Assembly: GCA_047975215.1 (NCBI GenBank)
Contig: JBKEDD010000051.1
Location: 22,148 to 86,147 of the forward strand
From: JAGRMG01 sp047975215
Lineage (GTDB): Bacteria; Pseudomonadota; Alphaproteobacteria; Rhodobacterales; Rhodobacteraceae
Length of the DNA: 64,000 bases
Direction: 5' to 3'
The position numbers and the translations under genes are program-made. Each line of letters starts with the position of its first letter. Positions within the stretch are counted from its first letter, which is position 1. Below, piece after piece: positions 44,054 to 53,195 of the stretch. The notes beneath the pieces were generated by a model. It had not been told where the DNA came from, made no database searches, and saw nothing but the letters and a program-made list of their open reading frames with translations.

Positions 44054-44854
44054 ATGCCGGTTCTGGTAGTCATTCCGGCGCGCTACGGCTCGACCCGCTA
44101 TCCGGGCAAGCCGCTGGTGCCGCTGACCGGCGCAACCGGCGTGGCGCGCACGCTGATCGAAAGATCGTGGATCGCCGCCCGGTCGGTTGCCGGTATCGAC
44201 CGCGTGGTGGTGGCGACCGACGACAGCCGCATCCGCGATGTTTGCCGGGGTATTGGCGCCGAGGCGGTAATGACCTCGCCCGATTGCGCGAACGGAACGG
44301 AACGCTGCGCCGAGGCGCACGAGATTCTGGGCGGCGGCTTCGATATCGTGGTCAATCTCCAGGGTGACGCGCCGCTGACCCCGCACTGGTTCGTCGAGGA
44401 TCTGGTGGCCGGTCTGCGTGCCGCGCCCGAGGCGCAGGTGGCAACCCCGGTGCTGCGTTGCGACGGCGCTGCGCTGAACGGGTTTCTGGCCGACCGTCGG
44501 GCAGGCCGGGTTGGGGGCACAACGGCGGTCTTTGCCGCCGATCGCGGGGCGATGTACTTTTCCAAGGAGGTGATCCCCTTCACCTCCGAACGCTATGGCG
44601 ACAGCGATCCGACGCCGGTGTATCACCATGTTGGCGTCTATGCCTACCGGCCCGAGGCGCTGGCCGCCTATCCCGGCTGGCCGACCGGGCCGCTGGAGCG
44701 TCTGGAGGGGCTGGAACAGCTGCGCTTCATGGAGCATGGCCGCAAGGTGCTGTGCGTCGAGGTCGAGGCGCGCGGCCGCCGGTTCTGGGAACTGAACAAC
44801 CCCGAGGACGTACCGCGTATCGAGGCGATGATGGCCGGCATGGGGCTGGAGTGA
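44054..44854 (+). CDS. kdsB: 3-deoxy-manno-octulosonate cytidylyltransferase
   Basis: 266 aa. IPARYGSTRYPGKPL near residue 7, VNLQGDAPL with the CTP-site aspartate near 97, and VGVYAYRPEALAAYP near 194 are KdsB motifs; a QGDAP rather than QGDEP variant is noted. Activates KDO as CMP-KDO for lipopolysaccharide or capsule. Packed between cysQ and a glycosyltransferase overlapping its stop. Confidence 0.88.
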   Translation: MPVLVVIPARYGSTRYPGKPLVPLTGATGVARTLIERSWIAARSVAGIDRVVVATDDSRIRDVCRGIGAEAVMTSPDCANGTERCAEAHEILGGGFDIVVNLQGDAPLTPHWFVEDLVAGLRAAPEAQVATPVLRCDGAALNGFLADRRAGRVGGTTAVFAADRGAMYFSKEVIPFTSERYGDSDPTPVYHHVGVYAYRPEALAAYPGWPTGPLERLEGLEQLRFMEHGRKVLCVEVEARGRRFWELNNPEDVPRIEAMMAGMGLE

Positions 44855-46116
44855 GCGCCGCCGGAGGCGTCAGCGTTGTGGTCGTCAGCCGCGACCGGCC
44901 CAAGGCGCTGCGCCGCTGCCTGATCGGAATCAGCCAGATGTTCTACGACCCGTTCGAGGTCGTGGTGGTTGCCGATCATGCCAGTTGCATCGCGCTTCGG
45001 ACCTTGCCGCAGGCGGCGCATGTCAAGCTGGTGGAATTCGGCGAGGCCAACATCTCCGCCGCACGGAACGCCGGTATCGCGGCGGCGGCGGGCGATATCG
45101 TGGCCTTCATAGATGACGATGCGGTGCCCGAACCGACCTGGCTGACCAACCTGACGGCGCCTTTCGCCGATCCGGCCGCGATGGCCTCGGGCGGGTTTGT
45201 GCGCGGGCGCAACGGCATTTCCTGGCAAAGCCGGGCGCGGGCAGTGGACCGCGAGGGCCGCAAGACGGTGCTGGACGTTCCGCCGAACCGGGCCACCCTG
45301 CCCGAGCCGGGCCAGGGGAGGGCGGTCAAGACTGAAGGCACCAACATGGCTGTTCGGCGGTCGTGCCTGGCGGCGCTGGGCGGTTTCGATCCGCGCTTCC
45401 ATTTCTTTCTGGACGAAACCGACCTGAACCTGCGGCTGGCGGCGGCCGGGTACGGGACCGCCGTCGCGCCGCTGGCCGAGGTGCATCACGGATTTGCGGC
45501 CAGCGACAGGCGCAGGCACGACCGGGCACCGACCGACCTGCGCCAGATCGGTGCGAGCTGGGCCGTGTTCCTTGCCCGGCATTGTCCCGAAGACCGCCAA
45601 GCCGCCGCATGGGCCCGGGTACAGGCGGACGAGCGCCGCCGCGCGCTGCGCCACATGGTTTCGGGCAGGCTTGAGCCGCGCGATGTCGACCGCCTGTTGC
45701 ACGGGTTGCGCGAGGGATTCGCCGAAGGGGCGAAACGGAGCGAACGGCCGCTGCCGCAACTGCCCGGCCCGTCGCAGCCGTTTCGCCCCTATCCGTCGCG
45801 TCGCGGTGCCCGGCCGGTGCTGATCGCCGGCCGCCTGTGGTCGCGCGCGCGCCAGCGCCGCCAGGCCAGGCAGGAGGTCGCGGCGGGCAATATCGTGACG
45901 GTGATGCGGTTTTCCCATACCGGGCTGTTCCACCGTGTCGCGTTTTCGCCCGAGGGCTATTGGGAGCATATCGGCGGTCTGTTCGGGCGCAGCGAACGCA
46001 GTCAGCGCCTGTTGCGGTTCCACACCTTCGCGGGCCGGGTTCATTTCGAGGCCGGCCGCGTGCGCCTGGTTCGCGGGCTGGATGAATCCGTTGGCACGAA
46101 GCGCGGGCTGCTGTAG
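44851..46116 (+). CDS. Family 2 glycosyltransferase with C-terminal extension
   Basis: 421 aa, GTG start overlapping the kdsB stop. GT-A fold: VSVVVVSRDRPKALRRCL, FEVVVVADHAS, ARNAGIAAAAGDIVAFIDDDAVPE with the metal-binding DDD near 89, and FFLDETDLNLRL with the ED-type base near 190. After about residue 230 comes an Arg-rich region and a C-terminal part (VMRFSHTGLFHRVAFSPEGY) of unknown fold. Likely transfers a sugar in surface polysaccharide synthesis; donor and acceptor unknown. Confidence 0.83.
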   Translation: MSAAGGVSVVVVSRDRPKALRRCLIGISQMFYDPFEVVVVADHASCIALRTLPQAAHVKLVEFGEANISAARNAGIAAAAGDIVAFIDDDAVPEPTWLTNLTAPFADPAAMASGGFVRGRNGISWQSRARAVDREGRKTVLDVPPNRATLPEPGQGRAVKTEGTNMAVRRSCLAALGGFDPRFHFFLDETDLNLRLAAAGYGTAVAPLAEVHHGFAASDRRRHDRAPTDLRQIGASWAVFLARHCPEDRQAAAWARVQADERRRALRHMVSGRLEPRDVDRLLHGLREGFAEGAKRSERPLPQLPGPSQPFRPYPSRRGARPVLIAGRLWSRARQRRQARQEVAAGNIVTVMRFSHTGLFHRVAFSPEGYWEHIGGLFGRSERSQRLLRFHTFAGRVHFEAGRVRLVRGLDESVGTKRGLL

Positions 46117-46130
46117 GTTATTGAGTGACG

Positions 46131-46149
46131 TTTCGAAGGATTTTCGAAA
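46131..46149. repeat. Short inverted repeat in the galU upstream region
   Basis: TTTCGA (46131-46136) and TCGAAA (46144-46149) with a 7-nt spacer, in an AT-rich 116-bp gap. Possible regulator site; no promoter boxes could be fixed. Confidence 0.3.
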
Positions 46150-46232
46150 GGCCGTATTGTTACCACATCGGTTTTGTATTAGCCGAAACGTGATACATCT
46201 TCGATATTGAATTTAGAGTTCGAGGGAAAACC

Positions 46233-47126
46233 ATGCGCAAAAAGGTCAGCAAAGCCATATTCCCTGTCGCCGGTCTGGGTACCAGGTTCCTGCCTGCCAC
46301 GAAATCGGTGCCCAAGGAGATCATGACGCTGGTCGACCGTCCGCTGGTTCAATACGCGATCGACGAAGCCCGCGCCGCCGGGATCAAGGAGTTCATATTC
46401 GTTACCTCGCGGGGCAAGGGCGCGCTGGAGGACTATTTCGATCACGCGCCGATGCTTGAGCAGGAACTGCGCCGGGCCGGCAAGACCGAGCTTCTCGAAA
46501 CGCTCAGGGCCAGCAACATGGAAAGCGGTGAGATCGCCTATATCCGCCAGCATCGCGCGCTGGGTCTGGGTCACGCGGTATGGTGCGCCCGGCGTCTGAT
46601 CGCCAACGAACCCTTTGCCGTCATGCTGCCCGACGACGTGATCGCGGCTGAAAAGCCCTGCCTGCAACAGATGGTCGAGGCCCACGCGGAGACCGGCGGC
46701 AGCATGGTCGCCGCTATGGAGGTCGCCCCCGAAAAGGCATCGGCCTACGGCGTTCTGGACGTGGCGGAGGATCTGGGCTCTGTCGTGCAGGTCAAGGGCA
46801 TGGTCGAAAAACCGGCGCCGAAAGATGCGCCGTCCAACCTGGCCGTGATCGGGCGCTACATACTGACGCCATCGGTGTTGCAGAACCTGAACCGGATCAA
46901 GTCCGGTGCAGGCGGCGAAATTCAACTGACGGACGCCATCGCGGCGGATGCGGCGGCCGGCCGGCCGGTCTACGGTTACCGTTTCCGCGGTCAACGGTTC
47001 GATTGTGGGTCCAAGGCCGGGTTCCTTCAGGCCACGGTGGCATTCGCTTTGGCCCGCGACGATCTGCGCGAAGATCTGCGCCGCTATCTGAACGAAATCA
47101 CGGCGGTGGACCGGGCCGCGCAGTAA
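46233..47126 (+). CDS. galU: UTP-glucose-1-phosphate uridylyltransferase
   Basis: 297 aa, GAGGG upstream of ATG 46233. KAIFPVAGLGTRFLPATKSVPKEI (in parts from residue 7) is the nucleotide-binding signature; GLGHAVWCAR near 108, LPDDVI near 131 and the KGMVEKPAPKDAPSNLAVIGRYIL region follow. Makes UDP-glucose for LPS, exopolysaccharide and glycolipids. Preceded by its own AT-rich leader. Confidence 0.95.
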   Translation: MRKKVSKAIFPVAGLGTRFLPATKSVPKEIMTLVDRPLVQYAIDEARAAGIKEFIFVTSRGKGALEDYFDHAPMLEQELRRAGKTELLETLRASNMESGEIAYIRQHRALGLGHAVWCARRLIANEPFAVMLPDDVIAAEKPCLQQMVEAHAETGGSMVAAMEVAPEKASAYGVLDVAEDLGSVVQVKGMVEKPAPKDAPSNLAVIGRYILTPSVLQNLNRIKSGAGGEIQLTDAIAADAAAGRPVYGYRFRGQRFDCGSKAGFLQATVAFALARDDLREDLRRYLNEITAVDRAAQ

Positions 47127-47163
47127 GGCGCGACCGGCGGCGCGCAGTTTTTTCAAGGCGCTG

Positions 47164-48441
47164 TTGTCTGCCGGGAAACCGAGAGCGCCTCTGGGTGACG
47201 ATACACTGGACAGAGCGACGCACAGCCCGCCGCCCGCGCGGCTATTGGACATCACCCGCACGATCCGTCGTGCCGGGCGGGTGCCTACCGGGGTGGACCG
47301 GGTCGAACTGGCGTATCTGACGCATCTCGCGTCATGCCCCGAGCCCCTTTTTGCGATCGCCCGAACGGCGCTGGGCTATGTGCTGCTGGACGCCGACGGC
47401 GCCGCGGCCATCGCCGGTCGCGCAACCGGGGCGGTGCCATGGGGGTCGCCAGACGGGTTGTCGCGAACCATGCGCGCCTTGCCCCGGGCGCAGCGCGAGG
47501 CCGAAAGCGATCTGCGCCGCCTGGCGCTGGACCGGTGCCTGCCAATGCGGCTTGCGCACATGCTGGCCCGGCATCTGCCGGCCGGGACGGCCTATCTGAA
47601 CGTCGGGCATTCCAACCTGACCGGACGTATGCTGCACGGCGTTCGCCACGGGATAGGGGCCAGGGTCGCGGTATTGCTTCACGATGTCATTCCGCTGGAC
47701 TTTCCTCAGTACCAGCGCCCCGGCACGCGCGAAACCTACCGCGCCATGCTGCGCCGCGTCGCTGCAGCGGCCGATCTTGTGATCTGCAACACCGCGCACA
47801 CGCGCGCCCGAGCGACGGCGCACATGAGGCGTTGGGGCCCGGTGCCGCAATCGGTCGTCGCGCATCTGGGCGTGCCGGTGCCGGTGCCCGGCGCCTTGCC
47901 GCCCCGGGTCGATCCCTTGCGTCCCTGGTTCGTGGCGCTGGGCACGATCGAGCCGCGCAAGGGCCATGACCTGCTGCTTGACGTATGGCAGGCGATGCGG
48001 GACGGCATGGGGGCGGCTACGCCACAACTGTTGATCTGCGGCGCCCGCGGCTGGAACAACAGGGCCGTGTTCGACCGTCTGGACGCGCTTGAGCCGGACG
48101 GCGCGGTGCGCGAGATGGCCGGCCTTGGCGATCCGCAGATCGCGGCGCTGCTGGCCGGGTCACGCGGGTTGCTGTTTCCCAGCCGGGCCGAAGGGTTCGG
48201 GCTGCCCGCTGCCGAGGCCGCGGCGCTGGGCGTGCCGGTCGTGTGCGGCGAATTGCCCGCCCTCCGCGAGGTTCTCGGCGACATACCAGTTTACGTTGAT
48301 GAAACAGATCGTTATCAATGGCGAAACGCGATCGAGAGCCTGATCAAGGGCCGGCAACACGAAAGTCAGGCGGCCGCCGAGTCGGTCTTTGCCCCGCCGA
48401 CCTGGGCAGACCACTTCAACACCGTCTTAAGGTTCACTTGA
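47164..48441 (+). CDS. Glycosyltransferase family 4 (GT-B fold)
   Basis: 425 aa opened by a TTG at 47164; no ATG precedes the conserved part and a later start would cut it. C-terminal GT1/GT4 domain: WFVALGTIEPRKGHDLLLDVW near 260, LLFPSRAEGFGLPAAEAAALGVPVV with the EX7E motif near 345, and VVCGELPALREVLGD. N-terminal half contains RVAVLLHDVIPLDFP near 168, as in mannosyl- or glucosyltransferases. Donor unknown. Confidence 0.84.
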   Translation: MSAGKPRAPLGDDTLDRATHSPPPARLLDITRTIRRAGRVPTGVDRVELAYLTHLASCPEPLFAIARTALGYVLLDADGAAAIAGRATGAVPWGSPDGLSRTMRALPRAQREAESDLRRLALDRCLPMRLAHMLARHLPAGTAYLNVGHSNLTGRMLHGVRHGIGARVAVLLHDVIPLDFPQYQRPGTRETYRAMLRRVAAAADLVICNTAHTRARATAHMRRWGPVPQSVVAHLGVPVPVPGALPPRVDPLRPWFVALGTIEPRKGHDLLLDVWQAMRDGMGAATPQLLICGARGWNNRAVFDRLDALEPDGAVREMAGLGDPQIAALLAGSRGLLFPSRAEGFGLPAAEAAALGVPVVCGELPALREVLGDIPVYVDETDRYQWRNAIESLIKGRQHESQAAAESVFAPPTWADHFNTVLRFT

Positions 48442-48489
48442 TACGCCGGCTACGCGTGCGGGTCATGTGACAAGGGCGAGGGGCAAGAT

Positions 48490-49500
48490 TTGGGCGTATG
48501 GCAGTCATACCGCCTGAGGCTCCAGCGGAAACGCTGGCGGATCCGCGCGTTTCGCAAGCGCCGCGAACTAAAACCCGTCGCGGATCGCGTCGGCCGGATC
48601 CGCCCCGACGACCTTCTGGTGTTTTGCACCCAGCGCAATGAACGCGTGCGGCTGCCCTATTTCCTGCGCTACTATCGTGACATGGGCGTCAATCATTTCC
48701 TGTTCGTGGACAACGACAGCACCGATGGATCGCTGGACTATCTGGCCGACCAGACCGATGTTTCCGTCTGGCACAGCGCCGCAAGCTACAAGCGCGCCCG
48801 CTTCGGGGTGGACTGGCTGAACTGGCTTCAGATGAAGCACGGCCACGGGCATTGGTGCCTGGTCGTCGACCCGGACGAGTTTCTGATCTACCCGTTCTGC
48901 GACACCCGGCCGCTCAGGGCGCTTACCGACTGGTTGGACGCATCGTCGATCAAATCGTTCTCAGCCATGCTTCTGGACATGTATCCCAAGGGCCGGCTGG
49001 ACGAACAATCCTATGTGGAAGGCCGCAACCCGATCGACATCGCTTGCTGGTTCGACAGCGGCAACTACACGCAGCGCAGGAACAAGGCGTTCGGCAACCT
49101 GTGGATCCAGGGCGGGCCGCGCAGCCGGGTGTTCTTTCGCGACAACCCGGCCAATGCGCCCGCACTGAACAAGATCCCGCTGGTGAAGTGGGATCGCAAA
49201 TACGCCTATGTCAGTTCTTCGCACATGTTGCTGCCCCGAGGGCTGAACCAGACCTTCGACGAATGGGGTGGGGAAAAGGCCAGCGGCATCCTGCTGCATG
49301 CCAAGTTTCTGGATACCTTCACGGCCAAGGCCGCCGAGGAGCTGGAACGCGGACAGCACTATTCCGCATCGGTGGAATACAAGGCCTATGCCAGCAGCCT
49401 GCAGGACGATCCCGGCCTTTGGTGCAAATGGTCCGAAAAATACATCAACTGGCGGCAACTGGAAATTCTGGGCCTGATGTCCAAGGGAAACTGGGCATGA
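48490..49500 (+). CDS. Glycosyltransferase family 2-type (Glyco_tranf_2_4-like) protein
   Basis: 336 aa, TTG start at 48490. FCTQRNERVRLPYFLRYYRDMGVNHFLFVDNDSTDGS (in parts, from residue 46) matches the DUF23/Glyco_tranf_2_4 group, and the metal motif is WCLVVDPDEFLIYPF near 130 (DPDE). It overlaps the next gene's ATG by ATGA. Proposed sugar transferase in the same polysaccharide pathway. Confidence 0.8.
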   Translation: MGVWQSYRLRLQRKRWRIRAFRKRRELKPVADRVGRIRPDDLLVFCTQRNERVRLPYFLRYYRDMGVNHFLFVDNDSTDGSLDYLADQTDVSVWHSAASYKRARFGVDWLNWLQMKHGHGHWCLVVDPDEFLIYPFCDTRPLRALTDWLDASSIKSFSAMLLDMYPKGRLDEQSYVEGRNPIDIACWFDSGNYTQRRNKAFGNLWIQGGPRSRVFFRDNPANAPALNKIPLVKWDRKYAYVSSSHMLLPRGLNQTFDEWGGEKASGILLHAKFLDTFTAKAAEELERGQHYSASVEYKAYASSLQDDPGLWCKWSEKYINWRQLEILGLMSKGNWA

Positions 49501-51218
49501 ACGCGCGTGCGGACGGGTTCATGTCTGTCGGTATCGTCATGCTCGTCCATACCGCGCTGGACCGTGCCGAACAGGTGGCCCGCCACTGGACCGCCGCGGG
49601 CTGCCCGGTGGTGATTCACGTCGACAGGAACGTGCCGCGGCGCATCTTCCGGGCCTTCCAGCGCGCGATGTCCGACGATTCGATGGTGCTTTTCTGCAAA
49701 CGCCACCGCTGCGAGTGGGGAACTTGGGGTATCGTCGCAGCGTCGCAATCGGGTTCCGAGATGATGCTGGAACATTTCGCCGAGGTGCGGCACGTCTATC
49801 TGGCGTCGGGTTCGTGCCTGCCGTTGCGTCCGGTACAGGAACTGGTCGGCTATCTGGCCGCGCGCCCGCAGACGGATTTCATCGAAAGCGCCACCACCGC
49901 CGATGTGCCCTGGACGGTGGGCGGGTTGGACAGCGAGCGTTTCACGCTGCGGTTCCCGTTTTCCTGGAAGAGACACCGCTATCTGTTCGACCGATATGTC
50001 GAGTTGCAGCGCAGCGTCGGCATGAAGCGCAAGATACCCAACAACCTTGTTCCACATATGGGCAGCCAGTGGTGGTGTCTCACGCGGCGCACCCTGTCGG
50101 CGATCCTGCAAGATCCCGAGCGTGAGAGATACGACCGCTATTTCCGCCGCGTCTGGATCCCTGATGAAAGCTATTTCCAGTCGCTTGCGAGGCTTTATGC
50201 GACCAGCATCGAAAGCCGGTCGCTGACGTTGTCCAAGTTCGATTTCCAGGGCAAGCCGCATATCTTCTATGACGATCACCTGCAATTGCTGCGACGGTCC
50301 GACTGTTTCGTCGCGCGCAAGATCTGGCCCCGCGCCGAAAGGTTGTACCAGGCGTTTCTGAACGACAATACCGGCGCCATGAAACGTACCGAACCCAACC
50401 CCGGCAAGATCGACCGCATATTTGCCAAGGCGGTGGAACGGCGGACCCGGGGGCGGCCGGGGCTTTACATGCAAAGCCGCGCGCCGAACCGGGGATGGGA
50501 AAACGGGCTGACCAGCAACCCCTATTCGATGTTTCAGGGTTTCGCCGAACTGTTCGAGGGCTTCGAAGCGTGGCTGGCAAAGGCGACTGGCGCGCGGGTT
50601 CATGGCCACATATTCGCCCCTGAACGGGTCGAATTCGCGGGCGGCGAAAGCATGACAAACGGTGCGCTTTGCGACAGCGCGGCCAAGCGCGACTATGCGC
50701 CCGAGGCCTTTCTGACCAGCCTGATCTGGAACACCCGCGGCGAACGTCAGTGTTTCCAGTTCGGGCCGCGCGACAACCAGAAGATCACGCCGTTCGTGGC
50801 TCGTGACCCCAATGCGCAGATATCCGTCATCACCGGTGCCTGGGCGGTGCCGCTGTTCAGGTCGAACCGCAACTTCGCGGATCTGCGCAAGGCCGCCGCC
50901 AGGCTGCAAAAGATCGAAAGCGATCATCTCGACGTGTTGCGGGCGCAATATGCCAAGGCCCGCACCCGTATCTGGACCATGGCGGAGTTTGTCGAATCGC
51001 CGATGGAGCCGATTCAGACCATCGTGGACGAGATCGCGCCGGCGAGCCAGCGACGGCTGAGCGAGGCGCCGACCATGGTTGATCTGAGCGGTTTCGGCCA
51101 GTTCCTTCAGAACCTCAAGAACCAGGGGATGCACCCCTATCTGATGGGCGACTTTCCGGTCGAACCCGGCCCGGTCAATGCGCCGAGACCGGCGCGCAAA
51201 CCCTATCTGGTGCGATAG
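49497..51218 (+). CDS. Beta-1,6-N-acetylglucosaminyltransferase-like (GT14) protein
   Basis: 573 aa. N-terminal GT14 'Branch' domain: SVGIVMLVHTALDRAEQVARHW, VVIHVDRNVP, SGSCLPLRPVQELVGYLA, QWWCLTRRTLSAIL near 192 and RVWIPDESYFQSL near 220 (with the proposed catalytic Glu). The C-terminal half (about 280-573) is a conserved companion domain of unknown function found in rhodobacterial relatives by my memory (DUF5927-like). Coupled by ATGA to the preceding glycosyltransferase and 6 bp before the sulfotransferase gene. Confidence 0.8.
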   Translation: MNARADGFMSVGIVMLVHTALDRAEQVARHWTAAGCPVVIHVDRNVPRRIFRAFQRAMSDDSMVLFCKRHRCEWGTWGIVAASQSGSEMMLEHFAEVRHVYLASGSCLPLRPVQELVGYLAARPQTDFIESATTADVPWTVGGLDSERFTLRFPFSWKRHRYLFDRYVELQRSVGMKRKIPNNLVPHMGSQWWCLTRRTLSAILQDPERERYDRYFRRVWIPDESYFQSLARLYATSIESRSLTLSKFDFQGKPHIFYDDHLQLLRRSDCFVARKIWPRAERLYQAFLNDNTGAMKRTEPNPGKIDRIFAKAVERRTRGRPGLYMQSRAPNRGWENGLTSNPYSMFQGFAELFEGFEAWLAKATGARVHGHIFAPERVEFAGGESMTNGALCDSAAKRDYAPEAFLTSLIWNTRGERQCFQFGPRDNQKITPFVARDPNAQISVITGAWAVPLFRSNRNFADLRKAAARLQKIESDHLDVLRAQYAKARTRIWTMAEFVESPMEPIQTIVDEIAPASQRRLSEAPTMVDLSGFGQFLQNLKNQGMHPYLMGDFPVEPGPVNAPRPARKPYLVR

Positions 51219-51224
51219 TCCGGC

Positions 51225-52658
51225 ATGTCCGACGCGTTCGATTATTTCATCGTCTTTGCCGAGATGCGCACGGGGTCCAATTTTTTGGAAACCAACCTGA
51301 ATGCGCTGACCGATGTCGCCTGCCACGGTGAGGCGTTCAACCCGCATTTCATCGGCTATCCTGACAAGGCCGAGATCCTGGGAATAGACCAGCAGGCTCG
51401 TGACCGCGATCCGGCCCGCCTGATCGGTGCGATTCGCGACGATCCCGGCCGGCTGGGGGGCTTCCGGTTCTTTCACGACCACGATCCGCGAATATTGAAT
51501 CTGGTGCTGGACAACCCGCGCTGCGCCAAGATCGTACTGACCCGCAATCCGCTGGACAGCTATGTATCCTGGAAGATCGCCCAGGCCACCGGCCAGTGGA
51601 AGCTGACCGATGTCAAACGCCGCAAGGCCGCGCAGGCCGTTTTCGATGCGGCCGAGTTTTCGGCGCATGTCGAGGCGTTGCAGGATTTTCAGGTGTTGCT
51701 GCTGAACCGGCTGCAACGCAGCGGCCAGACCGCGTTCTACCTTGCCTACGAGGATTTGCAGGATCTGGGCGTGATGAACGGGCTGGCGCAATGGCTGGGG
51801 GTGCGCGGCCGGTTGGAGGCGCTCGACCAGAGCCTGAAACGCCAGAACCCCAGCCCGGCGGTATCCAAGGTCGTCAATGCCGACCGGATGATCGAGGCTA
51901 TGGGCGGGCTGGACCGCTTCAACCTGGCGCGGACCCCGAATTTCGAACCCCGCCGCGGCCCCGCCGTGCCCGGCTATGTCGCGGCTGTCGGTTCGCCGCT
52001 CTTGTACCTGCCGGTCCGTGGCGGGCCGGAAATCCTGGTTCACAAATGGCTGGCTGCGCTGGACGGGGCCACGATCGACGATCTGATTACCGGGATGACT
52101 CAGAAACAATTGCGGATCTGGAAACGCAAGCGCCCCGGCCACCGCAGCTTTACCGTTTTGCGCCATCCCGTGGCGCGGGCGCATGCGGTGTTCTGCAACC
52201 GCATCCTGACCACCGGGCCGGGGTGCCTGACGAAGATCCGCGAAACCCTGCGGCGCCAGTTCAAGCTGCCGATCCCCCAAGGCGAACCGGGGCCGGGATA
52301 CGGCGCGGCCGATCACCGCGCCGCTTTCGAGGCATTTCTTGAGTTCGTGCGGATGAACCTGGCGGGACAGACCGCGATCCGGGTCGATGCGTCATGGGCA
52401 ACCCAGGCACAGGCCCTGGCGGGGTTTGGCGACTTCCTGCCGCCCGATCATGTCCTGCGCGAGGATGAATTGCCCGCGATGCTGCCTGATCTCGCGCGCC
52501 GCGTCGGCCACTCTGACCCGCCGCCGCCGGAAACCGCCGGCCCCGACACGCCCATTGCGCTGGACGAAATCTATGACCGAACGCTGGAGAACCTCGTGGG
52601 CGATGTCTATCAGCGTGACTATCTGATGTTCGGATTCGGCCCCTGGCGGATGGGGTGA
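51225..52658 (+). CDS. Tandem sulfotransferase-like protein
   Basis: 477 aa with two sulfotransferase-type halves. N-half: FIVFAEMRTGSNFLETNLNA with the PAPS 5'-loop at residues 13-21 and KIVLTRNPLDSYVSWKIA near 104 (3'-phosphate site), typical of NodH/Stf0 enzymes. C-half (from about 265) has PLLYLPVRGGPEI and FTVLRHPVARAHAVFCNRIL near 308, a 3'-phosphate-site-like motif of a second, perhaps degenerate, domain. Follows the GT14 gene by 6 bp, so a sulfated polysaccharide is a sensible hypothesis. Confidence 0.75.
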   Translation: MSDAFDYFIVFAEMRTGSNFLETNLNALTDVACHGEAFNPHFIGYPDKAEILGIDQQARDRDPARLIGAIRDDPGRLGGFRFFHDHDPRILNLVLDNPRCAKIVLTRNPLDSYVSWKIAQATGQWKLTDVKRRKAAQAVFDAAEFSAHVEALQDFQVLLLNRLQRSGQTAFYLAYEDLQDLGVMNGLAQWLGVRGRLEALDQSLKRQNPSPAVSKVVNADRMIEAMGGLDRFNLARTPNFEPRRGPAVPGYVAAVGSPLLYLPVRGGPEILVHKWLAALDGATIDDLITGMTQKQLRIWKRKRPGHRSFTVLRHPVARAHAVFCNRILTTGPGCLTKIRETLRRQFKLPIPQGEPGPGYGAADHRAAFEAFLEFVRMNLAGQTAIRVDASWATQAQALAGFGDFLPPDHVLREDELPAMLPDLARRVGHSDPPPPETAGPDTPIALDEIYDRTLENLVGDVYQRDYLMFGFGPWRMG

Positions 52659-52689
52659 GCGGCGGTCCTGGATCGCCCGGGCCTGCCTG

Positions 52690-53154
52690 TCAGGCCGCCT
52701 GAACCGACTGGGCCTGCGAGAGCAGGGCAAACAGCTTGGTCGGATCGGGGTTGGCGCGCAGCTTGGAACAAAGCGACACATCGCGCAGAGTGCGCGAAAC
52801 CAGCGCCAGCGCCTTGAGATGCTCGACCCCGGCATCTTCGGGGGCGAGCAGCGAAAACGCGATATCGACGGGTTGGCGGTCCACCGCGCCAAAGTCGATC
52901 GGCTTTTCCAGCATCACGAAGACGCCGACCACCCGGTCCAGTTCGGACAGGTGGGCATGCGGCAGCGCGACGCCATGGCCGACACCCGTGGGCCCAAGGC
53001 TCTCGCGCTCCATCAGGGCGTCGACGGTCGCCTGCGGGTCGAGAGCATAGGCGCTCTGGGCGACCTCTCCGATCTCGCGGAACAGGCGCTTCTTGCTCGA
53101 CGCGGCGGCAAACACCTTGACCGCCTCGGGCTTGAGAATGCTGGAAAGCTGCAT
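52690..53154 (-). CDS. ptsN: Nitrogen-regulatory PTS IIA protein
   Basis: 154 aa EIIA-Ntr. Phospho-accepting His66 sits in GVALPHAHL, preceded by ESLGPTGVGHG as usual; FAAASSKKRLFREIGE is the N-terminal helix pattern. Signal transducer linking nitrogen/potassium status to regulation. Downstream of hpf (41 bp), the order also seen in E. coli after rpoN. Confidence 0.94.
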   Translation of the reverse strand: MQLSSILKPEAVKVFAAASSKKRLFREIGEVAQSAYALDPQATVDALMERESLGPTGVGHGVALPHAHLSELDRVVGVFVMLEKPIDFGAVDRQPVDIAFSLLAPEDAGVEHLKALALVSRTLRDVSLCSKLRANPDPTKLFALLSQAQSVQAA

Positions 53155-53195
53155 ATCGGCCTTCTCTGCGATGGTGCCCTTTGTCGGGCGCCGGG

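Noticed and set aside
49386..52316. A 976-codon open frame antisense to the glycosyltransferase and sulfotransferase genes
   Set aside because: Composition is that of a mirrored GC-rich coding frame; the opposite strand has clear family motifs.
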